Of a stretch of DNA of 64,000 nt, positions 20,381-27,967 are shown piece after piece. This DNA comes from Sideroxydans sp. GTDB taxonomy: Bacteria > Pseudomonadota > Gammaproteobacteria > Burkholderiales > Gallionellaceae. The position numbers and the translations under genes are program-made. The DNA lies in NCBI GenBank assembly GCA_024636935.1, contig JAGXGC010000004.1, positions 81,287 through 145,286 on the forward strand. The letters are read 5' to 3'. The notes beneath the pieces were generated by a model, which searched no databases, was not told the origin of the DNA, and was given only the letters and a program-made list of their open reading frames with translations. How positions within the stretch are numbered: the first letter of the stretch is position 1; the number at the start of each line of letters is the position of its first letter.

Positions 20381-20843
20381 ATGGTAACTGCGTAACTCGA
20401 AGCGATTGCCGCGGAGGTGGATGAAGCTCTCAACTCAGGCCTGTTCGATTTGCCTACGTTTCCCGGCATCGCTTTAAAAATTAGAGACCTGATAGACGAC
20501 CCGAACGTATCCGCAGATCAACTGGTGATCCACTGACAGCCGATCCGGTGATAAGCGCCCACATCATCAAGGCAGGTGTAGGCATCAAATTACTTGGAAA
20601 CTCGCATTTCTCACAATAATTGGTAGATGTTCTACGGACAAATGCTTCAGTTTCAGCGAAGACCATGCTGCTCAACTGAATATCGCTTATGAAATGTTAG
20701 GGCTTCCGGCTAAGACAGCCGCCAACACACCGGGCCCAATACCAAGTCAGACGCCGGCAACACCAACAAATACAGCACCGATAAAGCAACAAGCTAAGGA
20801 GCCTACTGGCATCTTAAGCTCCTTGCGCAAGCTCTTCCGGTAA
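20381..20843 (+). pseudogene. Decayed HDOD-domain protein gene
   Basis: Translated fragments in successive frames form the ends of an HDOD signalling protein. From ATG 20381 one reads MVTA, a stop (TAA 20393), then LEAIAAEVDEALNSGLFDLP and GIALKIRDLIDDPNVSADQLV before another stop. After a frameshift comes TADPVISAHIIKA, which is the expected continuation. The C-terminal tail (AAQLNIAYEMLGLPAKTAAN to KEPTGILSSLRKLFR and a TAA at 20841-20843) is in yet another position. The central HDOD core of roughly 150-200 residues is missing. The gene therefore carries a nonsense codon, a frameshift and a large internal deletion. Confidence 0.8.
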
Positions 20844-20849
20844 AACTTC

Positions 20850-23666
20850 CTAGCGAGCCTGCAATCTTGGCTCAGACAGGTTGCCGGAAAGCGACAGCGG
20901 GTTGTTACCTGCTCGTATCTTGATCTCAGAATTGAAAGCTCCTGACAGCTGACCATCCGCAGCGGCCTCAAAAGTACCCGAAGCCTTCAACATGCCCGAA
21001 GTGATGCGCACACTGCGGAAACGCACTCTTCCGTCTTCAGCTACGAATGATCCATTCAACTCGTCAAAATTGGTGCGCCCTCCAACCAGATGCTCACGAG
21101 TCGCTAAGCGCGCTGTCTCCACCATGTCGATGCCATTGATAACACCCCGCTTGGCCTCGAACGAAGCATCGATACGCAGTGTCTTGGCTAAACTAGAGAG
21201 CGTAGCGGCGTTAGCCATCAATTCCCCATCGACGAATACATCTCCCGATAAGCCATACTGTGGGAACAGTTCAGCCAACTCCATTGTCTTGGCCTGAATG
21301 CTCGCATCGAATTTCCAGCCTCTACTCCAGTTCAATTTGCCTTTTCCAGACCATATCCCTGCGTAAGCATGGGCATCGAGATCGGAGATATTAATCTCGT
21401 TCTCGTTGATCTCGCCCCGCGCATTGAATGAACTGAACATTGCTGAAGGCAACAACGGCAGCACACTATCGCGAATACCAAATGCTATCTGAGTACGATT
21501 TGCCACTACTTTGAGTTCCACATTGAGCTTTTCATCTTCACTGTGCAACACCAAACGTGAAAACTCACCAAGTTCGAAATCTGCCCCACCCTGCAACAAT
21601 GGCACTGCCATAACATCCGTAACAACTTTCAGGTTTCGCAAAGTCACATGCTCAAGCGGAAATTGGGCATCATCTCCCATTCCCTTTAGCCATACTGAGA
21701 CTATGCCAAGGTGCTTTCCGTCCAGCGCCATATCTTGCAACTCAAGATCTTTGATCGTCTTACTGTCAGACAGCAGGGACAACAAATCAAAATTCAGCGT
21801 AGCACTTGAAACGGTCAACTCCCCTGCCGCCCCGATTTTGACATCCCCCAACTCTATCTTAGGCATCGGCAGCAATGCGGCACTCATATTGCCAACCTTC
21901 ACCGGCTGTTTGAATCTTTCTGTCAGTCGCTGTTCGAGCGGCGCCAAATAATCCTGCATAGGCCAGACCAGTGGCAGAACGAAAATAGAGGCGATTCCCA
22001 ACGCAAACATCCCAGCTGCGATCTTGCCTAGCGGAAGTGGATTGCGGCGCCGAACGGCGGTAGATTTTTGTTTGGACTTGGCTTGTTCCAGCGCTGCTTC
22101 CTTAGCAGCTTGTGCAGCATCCAACTTGCTTTGTTGCTCCGCACGTTGCTCTGCTTCTGCCCAAGCACTCTCTTGCTCAGCAGCCAAAGCCTGCTCTTCT
22201 TCCTGAGCTTGAGCCTCTTGTTTGGCACGCAATATTTCCGCTTCTTGCTCAGCCTTCAAGCGGGCCATTTCGGCAGCGATATCCTGTTTCGCTTCGACAT
22301 CTTTATGCTTGCTCGTTGTTTCAACAGCAGGTGATTTTTGGGGCACCTCAGATGGGGCCGGTCGTGCTAGCTCATCAGCAGCAGTATTTGAATCCATAGA
22401 GCTCAGCGCAGCCAAATCAATCTGGAATCCGACAGGAGCGGCTTCCTCTTTAGATTCTTCCTCCTTGAGATCTGCTTCTGCTTCTGCTTCCGCCTTTGCC
22501 TTCTCTGCAGCTTCTTGCGCTGCCTTGATACGTGCTGCCTCGGCTTCAGCTTTCAGTCGAGCCTCTTCCTCAGCTTTGGCGCGTTCTGCGGCCTCTTGCT
22601 CTGCTTTAATACGCGCTTCCTCAGCTTTGGCGCGTTCTGCGGCTTCTTGTTCTGCTTTAATGCGCGCTGCCTCTGCCTTGGCTTTCTCGACTGCTTCCTG
22701 CTCTGCTTTCAAGCGTACGGCTTCTGCTTCCGCCTTTGCCTTCTCTGCGGCCTCTTGCTCTGCTTTAATACGCGCTGCCTCCGCCTTGGCTTTCTCGGCT
22801 GCTTCCTGCTCAGCTTTCAAGCGTGTGGCTTCTGCTTCCGCCTTTGCCTTCTCTGCAGCCTCTTGTTCTTCCTTGATACGCGCTGCTTCGGCTTCAGCTT
22901 TCAGTCGAGCCGCTTCCTCAGCTTTGGCGCGTTCTGCGGCCTCTTGCTCTGCTTTAATACGCGCTGCCTCCGCCTTGGCTTTCTCGGCTGCTTCCTGCTC
23001 AGCTTTCAAGCGCGCGGCGTCCTCTTCTTTTGCTCGCGCTTCAGCTTCAGCCTTGGCGCTTGCAGCCGCTTCCTGCTCAGCTTTGATACGTGCCGCCTCT
23101 GCTTCCTGCTTTGCACGCTCCTCTGCCAGCGCCTTGGCTTTAGCGGCTTCCAGCTCCGCCTTGATGCGTGCGGCTTCTTGTTCAGCCTTTAATTTTGCAG
23201 CCTCAGCTTCAGCCTTTGCTTTTGCCTCCGCTTCAGCTTTCAGCTTTGCGGCTTCCTGACTTGCTTTGAGTTTTTCTGCTTCCTGTGCAGCTTTCGCATT
23301 TGCGGCTTCCGCTGCTAATGCAGCCGGATCAGGTGCAACAAACATACTTGTGAAATCCAACTCCTCGCCAGCCGGCTCAGTATTAGGAGTCACGACCTTA
23401 GGCGCAGCGACCTTTGGCGCCACGATCTTGGGACCCGCATGTACAACTTTTGATTTATCGCGTATCAGTTCCGAATCAAGCAGGCGCTGAATAATCTCTG
23501 GCAGATCACCACGCAAACTTGGAGGCGCGCGTTTGATAACTTCATCAAAAGTTGATTTTCCATCTATCAGCAATAGGACGCGCTTCATATCCCCGGACAT
23601 GCCGGAAACTTCGCTTTCACCCTTATTGGTTTTAATTAATATTGTTTTCTTATCCATGTCGCCCAT
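20850..23666 (-). CDS. Membrane protein with N-terminal small domain, long Ala/Lys/Glu coiled coil and AsmA-like C-terminal domain
   Basis: The start is either ATG 23666 or ATG 23657; neither has a strong binding site, and an ORF to 23711 is longer than needed. The product has about 938 residues in four parts. A soluble N-terminal domain (about 1-75; SGDMKRVLLLIDGKSTFDEV) comes first, then a proline/valine linker. A very long charged helix of imperfect KAEQEAAEKAKAEAARI repeats spans roughly 120-410. A single membrane helix lies near 546-568 (GMFALGIASIFVLPLVWP). A periplasmic AsmA-like region follows (LEQRLTERFKQPVKVGN; ARGEINENEINISDLDA; GLSGDVFVDGELMA). AsmA-type proteins are linked to envelope lipid transport; this fusion has no obvious named counterpart. 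Confidence 0.8.
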   Translation of the reverse strand: MGDMDKKTILIKTNKGESEVSGMSGDMKRVLLLIDGKSTFDEVIKRAPPSLRGDLPEIIQRLLDSELIRDKSKVVHAGPKIVAPKVAAPKVVTPNTEPAGEELDFTSMFVAPDPAALAAEAANAKAAQEAEKLKASQEAAKLKAEAEAKAKAEAEAAKLKAEQEAARIKAELEAAKAKALAEERAKQEAEAARIKAEQEAAASAKAEAEARAKEEDAARLKAEQEAAEKAKAEAARIKAEQEAAERAKAEEAARLKAEAEAARIKEEQEAAEKAKAEAEATRLKAEQEAAEKAKAEAARIKAEQEAAEKAKAEAEAVRLKAEQEAVEKAKAEAARIKAEQEAAERAKAEEARIKAEQEAAERAKAEEEARLKAEAEAARIKAAQEAAEKAKAEAEAEADLKEEESKEEAAPVGFQIDLAALSSMDSNTAADELARPAPSEVPQKSPAVETTSKHKDVEAKQDIAAEMARLKAEQEAEILRAKQEAQAQEEEQALAAEQESAWAEAEQRAEQQSKLDAAQAAKEAALEQAKSKQKSTAVRRRNPLPLGKIAAGMFALGIASIFVLPLVWPMQDYLAPLEQRLTERFKQPVKVGNMSAALLPMPKIELGDVKIGAAGELTVSSATLNFDLLSLLSDSKTIKDLELQDMALDGKHLGIVSVWLKGMGDDAQFPLEHVTLRNLKVVTDVMAVPLLQGGADFELGEFSRLVLHSEDEKLNVELKVVANRTQIAFGIRDSVLPLLPSAMFSSFNARGEINENEINISDLDAHAYAGIWSGKGKLNWSRGWKFDASIQAKTMELAELFPQYGLSGDVFVDGELMANAATLSSLAKTLRIDASFEAKRGVINGIDMVETARLATREHLVGGRTNFDELNGSFVAEDGRVRFRSVRITSGMLKASGTFEAAADGQLSGAFNSEIKIRAGNNPLSLSGNLSEPRLQAR
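22485..23300 (-). repeat. Imperfect in-frame repeats encoding an Ala/Lys/Glu coiled coil
   Basis: Blocks such as GCTTTCTCGGCTGCTTCCTG and GCGCGTTCTGCGGCCTCTTG recur many times inside the gene at 20850-23666. They encode variants of KAEQEAAEKAKAEAARI. The opposite strand is also open across most of this region because of the biased codons, producing long spurious frames. Confidence 0.85.
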
Positions 23667-23737
23667 TGTAATTGGATTAGATTGGATACACACAGCCAAG
23701 TCAGACGCCAATAATACTTAATATTTCACCATCAATG

Positions 23738-23766
23738 TTGACCGAACGCCCGTCTGTCGCTACTAT
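23738..23766 (+). promoter_or_regulatory. Sigma70-type promoter of tRNA-Asn
   Basis: TTGACC at 23738-23743, a 17-base spacer and TACTAT at 23761-23766, followed by a GC-rich discriminator (GCGCCCGC) typical of growth-rate-controlled stable RNA promoters. The tRNA begins 16 bases further on. Confidence 0.8.
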
Positions 23767-23781
23767 AGCGCCCGCATCAAA

Positions 23782-23857
23782 TCCCTGATAGCTCAGTTGG
23801 TAGAGCGACGGACTGTTAATCCGCAGGTCCCTGGTTCGAGTCCAGGTCGGGGAGCCA
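23782..23857 (+). tRNA. tRNA-Asn (anticodon GUU)
   Basis: A 76-base cloverleaf with encoded CCA. The acceptor stem TCCCTGA pairs with TCGGGGA (one G-U). The D arm contains AGCTCAGTTGGTAGAGC, the anticodon loop is CTGTTAA (GTT), and the T arm reads CTGGTTCGAGTCCAG. It is preceded by a good promoter and followed by a terminator hairpin. Confidence 0.97.
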
Positions 23858-23865
23858 GAATATTG

Positions 23866-23893
23866 AAGGCCATCTTTCGGGGTGGCCTTTTTA
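23866..23893 (+). terminator. Terminator of tRNA-Asn
   Basis: Inverted repeat AAGGCCATC / GGTGGCCTT (with a G-U pair) and a following T-run (TTTTTATTTTT) start nine bases after the tRNA CCA end. Confidence 0.8.
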
Positions 23894-23974
23894 TTTTTCG
23901 ATCACAGTTTGATCGATCCGCAGCTCGTAATCAAAGCTGCCACATCGCAACAAGACACAAATGGAGCAATACCA

Positions 23975-24511
23975 GTGACCAACGCACAGCGCAAAGCACT
24001 CAGCCGCATGGCTGAAATGAATTCATCAAGTAACAACAGCAAGCCCGAACCTACGCTCAGCAGTGGGTTTTGTCCGCATGAGGCCGGCGCGTATTTCCTC
24101 GCGACAGTAGGGACTGTGGGCAAGGTCATCAATCTATTCGCCAAGGATATCGAGCCGCCAGAATTCACCTACGCCATCACCACCGTTCATTTTGAGCAGG
24201 ATGCTGAGACCGGAAAATGGATCTGGTTCGATGGTAAGGAAAAGCTATCCCCACGCAAAAACCAAGATGGTTGGCGTCTTGGCAGCAAGAAGTTATATGA
24301 CTCACGCGAAGGTGCAGAGGCTGAACTTCAGCGCGTGATGATCAAAAACGGAGACCGGGTGACCAAGGTGCATGACCTGCCAGACTGCATGACTCAACTG
24401 AGAAAGATCCGTAGTGCCCATCATCCAGACCGCAATAATCCCGATTCAGATCATGATCTCTATCAGGCTGCTATCGAGAAAATTGACAGGATGCGTGCGG
24501 TGAGTGTGTGA
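23975..24511 (+). CDS. Orphan protein with C-terminal J-domain-like HPD segment
   Basis: The start is set at GTG 23975 (VTNAQRKALSRMAEMN), with GGAG eight bases upstream. The upstream reading to 23882 would run into the tRNA terminator. The 178-residue protein has a central region of unknown fold (EFTYAITTVHFEQDAETGKW). It ends in a segment resembling J-domain helices II-III (MTQLRKIRSAHHPDRNNPDS, then LYQAAIEKIDRM). The HPD triplet that stimulates Hsp70 is intact, but helix I of a normal J domain is not evident. A DnaK-partner role is a hypothesis. It lies just after tRNA-Asn, a common insertion hotspot, but no tRNA repeat was found. Confidence 0.65.
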   Translation: MTNAQRKALSRMAEMNSSSNNSKPEPTLSSGFCPHEAGAYFLATVGTVGKVINLFAKDIEPPEFTYAITTVHFEQDAETGKWIWFDGKEKLSPRKNQDGWRLGSKKLYDSREGAEAELQRVMIKNGDRVTKVHDLPDCMTQLRKIRSAHHPDRNNPDSDHDLYQAAIEKIDRMRAVSV

Positions 24512-24548
24512 AACGCTGAGAGTGTAAGCTCAAGGCGGAGTTGCACGT

Positions 24549-24575
24549 AGGTCACCTTTCGGGGTGGCCTTTTTG
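24549..24575 (+). terminator. Terminator of the J-domain-like gene
   Basis: Inverted repeat AGGTCACC / GGTGGCCT (one G-U) with loop TTTCGG, then TTTTT, 38 bases after the stop codon. It resembles the tRNA-Asn terminator (shared TTTCGGGGTGGCCTTTTT). The stretch 24576-24741 shows no gene or clear signal. Confidence 0.75.
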
Positions 24576-24741
24576 CATTCTGGGAGTGGGGAAAATTCTA
24601 AGATTCTTTGCTCGGTATAAAATCAGTGTGGGCTGTTGGTGTCATACCGTTAGTCAGGCATACTAAAATCCTGCATACCTCTACGAACTACAAGCACAGG
24701 AAGCTAGCGACAGCCAAGAGAGTCCGGACGACCAAAACAAC

Positions 24742-24924
24742 CTAATATCCAAGCAAGGCAAGCGCTTGTAATCCAAAAACCACCAGGAACCATGCCCCCC
24801 AACGCGATCCTTCCTTAAAAGCTTCACTGACGGTTTGATCAGGATTACGGTCAATGATGATGCCCGAAATAAGAATCAGTATTCCTAGGCTGATACCACT
24901 CATTACAATCCAGAATTCACTCAT
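24742..24924 (-). CDS. Small two-helix membrane protein, function unknown
   Basis: The ATG at 24924 (MSEFWIVMSGIS) has a strong AGGAGGAG site. The 60-residue product has two hydrophobic segments (FWIVMSGISLGILILISGII; WGAWFLVVFGLQALALLGY) joined by a charged loop (DRNPDQTVSEAFKEGSR). No family is recognised. It lies outside the tRNA-Lys element, 239 bases left of the displaced att copy. Confidence 0.6.
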   Translation of the reverse strand: MSEFWIVMSGISLGILILISGIIIDRNPDQTVSEAFKEGSRWGAWFLVVFGLQALALLGY

Positions 24925-25133
24925 ACGCTCCTCCTGCACAATGGTCGTGTGACAAGCCCATTAATCAACGAATACAGAATTACCATTGAATCTAAATCTA
25001 GACTGGTGATCCGATAAGTCTGTTGCGACGGAGGAAATATCACTCAAGTGAACTGGCAAGTCCATATGCCGTTTGGCCTATATACATACATATATACAGG
25101 CATATATATAAAGCATCTGAATGAAGAAGCAAA

Positions 25134-25157
25134 AAGGCCCGCATTTCTGCGGGCCTT
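25134..25157 (-). terminator. Original tRNA-Lys terminator, displaced by the integrated element
   Basis: Perfect inverted repeat AAGGCCCGC / GCGGGCCTT with a 6-base loop. On the minus strand it is followed by TTTTT and preceded, six bases upstream, by the orphaned 3' end of tRNA-Lys (25163-25210). This is where the terminator of an intact minus-strand tRNA-Lys would lie. The intact tRNA is now 8.6 kb away. Confidence 0.75.
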
Positions 25158-25162
25158 AATTT

Positions 25163-25210
25163 TTTGGTGGGTCGTGCGGGGATCGAACCTGCGACAAACG
25201 GATTAAGAGT
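25163..25210. repeat. Left attachment-site repeat (displaced 3' half of tRNA-Lys)
   Basis: These 48 bases are identical to 33747-33794. They cover the tRNA-Lys sequence from the anticodon loop to the CCA end, on the minus strand. The identity stops sharply after AGAGT, where this copy continues TCTTTTCC. The usual att of tyrosine integrases using tRNA genes is the anticodon-loop-to-3'-end block. Confidence 0.93.
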
Positions 25211-25245
25211 TCTTTTCCTATAGCATTTATCTAGCTTTACCTACT

Positions 25246-25351
25246 CCATGTAAGCACTATAAAGCTTGATTTTACTAGCCTTGCGAGTATCATTTAATCC
25301 GCTTGTCCTGTATTTGGTTTTATTTAATCTGCTTACATGGTGCTTACATGG
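25246..25351. promoter_or_regulatory. Candidate integrase arm-type sites (TGCTTACATGG repeats)
   Basis: TGCTTACATGG occurs twice in tandem at 25330-25340 and 25341-25351, and once inverted at 25246-25256. A 10/11 match (CGCTTACATGG) lies near the other end at 33693-33703. Positions between the att repeat and the integrase gene suggest arm sites for integrase or excisionase; this is inference. No gene is seen between 24925 and 25378 apart from these sites, the att copy and the terminator. Confidence 0.5.
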
Positions 25352-25378
25352 CACTTACGCGATGCGAAAGGGTTGGCT

Positions 25379-26659
25379 ATGAAACTGACAAAGACAGCCG
25401 TTGAAAAACTGGAAATCCCGGCAACTGGCCAAGCCCTGTATTGGGACGATGAATTGCCCGGCTACGGCGTGCGCGTGACCGCATCGGGCGTGCGCTCATA
25501 TATCGTGCAAGGCCGAGCCAATGGCAAAGAGCGGCGCGTCACCATCGGGCAGCATGGCAAACCTATCAGCGCGACAGAAACGCTGACCGCCGACAAAGCG
25601 CGCAAGCTGGCCATGGGGTTGATTGCATCACTCAGCGGAGGGGTTGATCCAGTCGTTGAAAAGGAACGCGCTCAATCGCTTGCAGTGACGCTGCAAGACG
25701 TTTGCGATGTGTACCTGAAAGAGCGCCGCACCGCGAAAGGCGGCGAACTGACACCGCGCACCAAGGCAGACATTAAGCGGCATATCGAAAAAAGTTTTTC
25801 GGACTGGAAGGACAAGCCAGTCGCGAACATCACTCGCGATAAGTGTTCGGTGAAATTCACAGAACTATCAGCCAAGGGCGCAACGCAAGCGAATCAGGCC
25901 TTTCGTATCTTGCGCGCGCTGCTGAACTACGCCCGCGAAGCATATCGACCTGGCGGCATGCCGATCCTGTTGGAAAATCCTGTTTCGGTTGTGTCAGGCA
26001 AGAAGATGTGGAACCCGAACAACGCCAAGAACGGGCGCATACCACTCGACAAGGTTGGCGCAGTGTGGAATCTGCTGCAACATAAGCGCACCGATGATGC
26101 ACTGCTGCAAAGCACGCGCACGGGCGCGGATATAGTGCTGTTCCTGATGCTGACCGGTTGCCGCTGGAGTGAGGCCGCACAACTGACTTGGGATCGAGTA
26201 AATCTAACCGATGGGACGTGGCATATACCAGATCCAAAGAATCACAACGAAGTGACCTTCCCTATTCCTGCACCACTGCGCGAAATGCTGGAAGCTAGGC
26301 CACGCATCGAAAAGAATCCCTATGTGTTCCCGTCACGCTTAAAGGATGCAGGCGGATACCTGAACAACGCGCTGCCGACCATGAAGCAAGTTTCCACTGT
26401 TGCCGGGATGCACCTGACCCCGCATGACCTGCGCCGTACCTTCGTTGCAATCGGAATAAAGAACAATCTCGAAATGTGGAAGCTCAAGCTACTCACGAAC
26501 CACGTCATACAGGACGATGTGACCATCACGAACTACACCGAGACAAACGACCTGCGCTATCTATCCGGCGAGGCTGAAACGATTGCAGCGTGGATCGTGG
26601 AGCAAGGGAAAATCGCTGCCGGTGCGAACGTTGTTCAACTCCGCGAGGTGGCGGCATGA
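25379..26659 (+). CDS. int: Tyrosine recombinase / P4-type integrase
   Basis: The start is ATG 25379 (MKLTKTAVEKLEIPATGQ). The 426-residue protein has the P4-integrase layout. An N-terminal DUF4102-like arm-binding domain (about 1-95; YWDDELPGYGVRV) precedes a core-binding domain (about 100-205) and a catalytic domain. Visible catalytic elements are the first Arg (LTGCRWSEAAQLTW), HDLRR (LTPHDLRRTF) and the closing Tyr in TITNY. It lies next to the displaced att copy, at the end opposite intact tRNA-Lys. It overlaps the next gene (ATGA). Confidence 0.93.
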   Translation: MKLTKTAVEKLEIPATGQALYWDDELPGYGVRVTASGVRSYIVQGRANGKERRVTIGQHGKPISATETLTADKARKLAMGLIASLSGGVDPVVEKERAQSLAVTLQDVCDVYLKERRTAKGGELTPRTKADIKRHIEKSFSDWKDKPVANITRDKCSVKFTELSAKGATQANQAFRILRALLNYAREAYRPGGMPILLENPVSVVSGKKMWNPNNAKNGRIPLDKVGAVWNLLQHKRTDDALLQSTRTGADIVLFLMLTGCRWSEAAQLTWDRVNLTDGTWHIPDPKNHNEVTFPIPAPLREMLEARPRIEKNPYVFPSRLKDAGGYLNNALPTMKQVSTVAGMHLTPHDLRRTFVAIGIKNNLEMWKLKLLTNHVIQDDVTITNYTETNDLRYLSGEAETIAAWIVEQGKIAAGANVVQLREVAA

Positions 26660-27234
26660 GTAAAGACATGACACACATTGAAACTGACGGGGTGCTTGCG
26701 TGGGAAGTAAAACAACACACCAAGAATGAGCCGGATTTTATAGAAGCACTCAAGCAAGAAATTTTCAATCGTTCGCCAGAAGGGCGAATATGCAGTCTGA
26801 AAAGTTTTCTCGCATCAATCGAATCAATTGACGAGCGTTTCACAGTTAGGCGCGATGAGTTATCTGAGCAGATAACGAAAGCAGAAAAAGCCATAGCAAG
26901 CGAAGACATTACAGAATGCCACATGGATAAAACTTATCTTTTAGAACTGGCAGAAAGGAAGATGGATGAAATTATCGCATTGCCGCTCGCATTATCTGGC
27001 GTGGGATCAGCTAATGGCGGCAAACTTGGTCGAGAGAACCGCGACAAAAACATCGAACCAACAAAAGAAGCATGGCGCAACGCAGCAAAAACTATACTAG
27101 CCACCCGCAAGCGCCCGCCTACAGCGCGTAATCTTGCGCGTTTAGTGGCATCTAAATTGCACCCACAAGCTAACGAGGGGGAAATCAATAAACTTGCAGA
27201 CAGTCGCAGAAAATGGATTGCTGACATGCTCTAA
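26656..27234 (+). CDS. Hypothetical protein coupled to the integrase
   Basis: The start is the ATG at 26656, overlapping the integrase stop by four bases. The 192-residue, highly charged, mostly helical product (RDELSEQITKAEKAIASEDI) ends in a region rich in basic residues (ATRKRPPTARNLARLVASKL; DSRRKWIADML) that could bind DNA. No family is recognised. Translational coupling suggests a role with the integrase or in control of the element. Confidence 0.7.
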   Translation: MSKDMTHIETDGVLAWEVKQHTKNEPDFIEALKQEIFNRSPEGRICSLKSFLASIESIDERFTVRRDELSEQITKAEKAIASEDITECHMDKTYLLELAERKMDEIIALPLALSGVGSANGGKLGRENRDKNIEPTKEAWRNAAKTILATRKRPPTARNLARLVASKLHPQANEGEINKLADSRRKWIADML

Positions 27235-27327
27235 CTGCATATCGTGGGAATCTAGCCGCATCAATCCCAAACTGCTGTTTTAATAAGGTTTTACAGTGCA
27301 TGCCTCAACTCAAGGAGGCATCGCAAA

Positions 27328-27528
27328 ATGAAACACACCCTAGTAGCAACTCCCGAAGCCGCAAAATATATCGGCGGCATCAAGCCCACAACGATGGAAA
27401 TATGGCGAGTCCAAGGTGTCGGGCCGCGTTACATAAAATGTGGCCGCCTTGTCCGTTACCGCATTGATGACCTAGACGCATACCTCGAAGCACAAACACG
27501 CACCTCGACCAGTCAAGCGAGGTGCTGA
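27328..27528 (+). CDS. AlpA-like helix-turn-helix regulator / excisionase
   Basis: A 66-residue protein with a MerR/AlpA-like winged helix: VATPEAAKYIGGIKPTTMEIW, GPRYIKCGRLVRYRIDDLDAYL. AlpA proteins activate integrase or act as excisionases in P4-like satellites and PICIs. An AAGGAGG site lies upstream. The gene is two bases from the next. Confidence 0.88.
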   Translation: MKHTLVATPEAAKYIGGIKPTTMEIWRVQGVGPRYIKCGRLVRYRIDDLDAYLEAQTRTSTSQARC

Positions 27529-27529
27529 T

Positions 27530-27967
27530 ATGAACGATCCAAAACAAAACGCCGCTGGGGGCAGCGGCGCGAAGTCGAATTTACTGAGCGCAAAATCAAC
27601 TGCCGAGCATTATAGCCCCAAGGGCTATAAGTTCAACCATACGGCCTTCCTGTGCCAATCCGCTGGCGATATTGCCCTGCTGTATCTATCCGCCGCACAA
27701 GTGGCGAACGGACAGACATGCGGCGATCCTGCCGAGATATTGCGTGCAGTGCGGCGCATTGTTTCATCACTTGCACAGCACGAACCGAAATATGCGCACG
27801 GCCAATTGTTTGCGCCGATAGGCTACCCGTGCGGATGGCGCACCGGGACATATCGGCCTGGCACATGCAAGGCGCACTGGTGTCCTACTTTCGAGCTGAT
27901 GGACGGCGAAGAGGTGCTGGGCGACTGCCGCTTGGCTTACTCAAGCAAGGCGGTGCGCCATGGATAG
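27530..27967 (+). CDS. Hypothetical protein of the satellite element
   Basis: A 145-residue protein with six Cys residues, two of them in CKAHWC. Its C-terminal half (LFAPIGYPCGWRTGTYRPGT) has no match I recognise. It follows the AlpA-like gene by one base and overlaps the primase-helicase start by eight bases, so it belongs to the replication operon. The spaced Cys and His residues could bind a metal; that is conjecture. Confidence 0.7.
   Translation: MNDPKQNAAGGSGAKSNLLSAKSTAEHYSPKGYKFNHTAFLCQSAGDIALLYLSAAQVANGQTCGDPAEILRAVRRIVSSLAQHEPKYAHGQLFAPIGYPCGWRTGTYRPGTCKAHWCPTFELMDGEEVLGDCRLAYSSKAVRHG

Noticed and set aside
22222-23259. Long open frame on the plus strand across the coiled-coil gene (Ser/Ala/Phe-rich)
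   Set aside because: It is the mirror of the biased repeat codons in the minus-strand gene and has no ribosome site or domain.
25163-25210. A second tRNA-Lys gene
   Set aside because: Only the 3' half is present; the 5' half is replaced by unrelated sequence. It is the displaced att copy.
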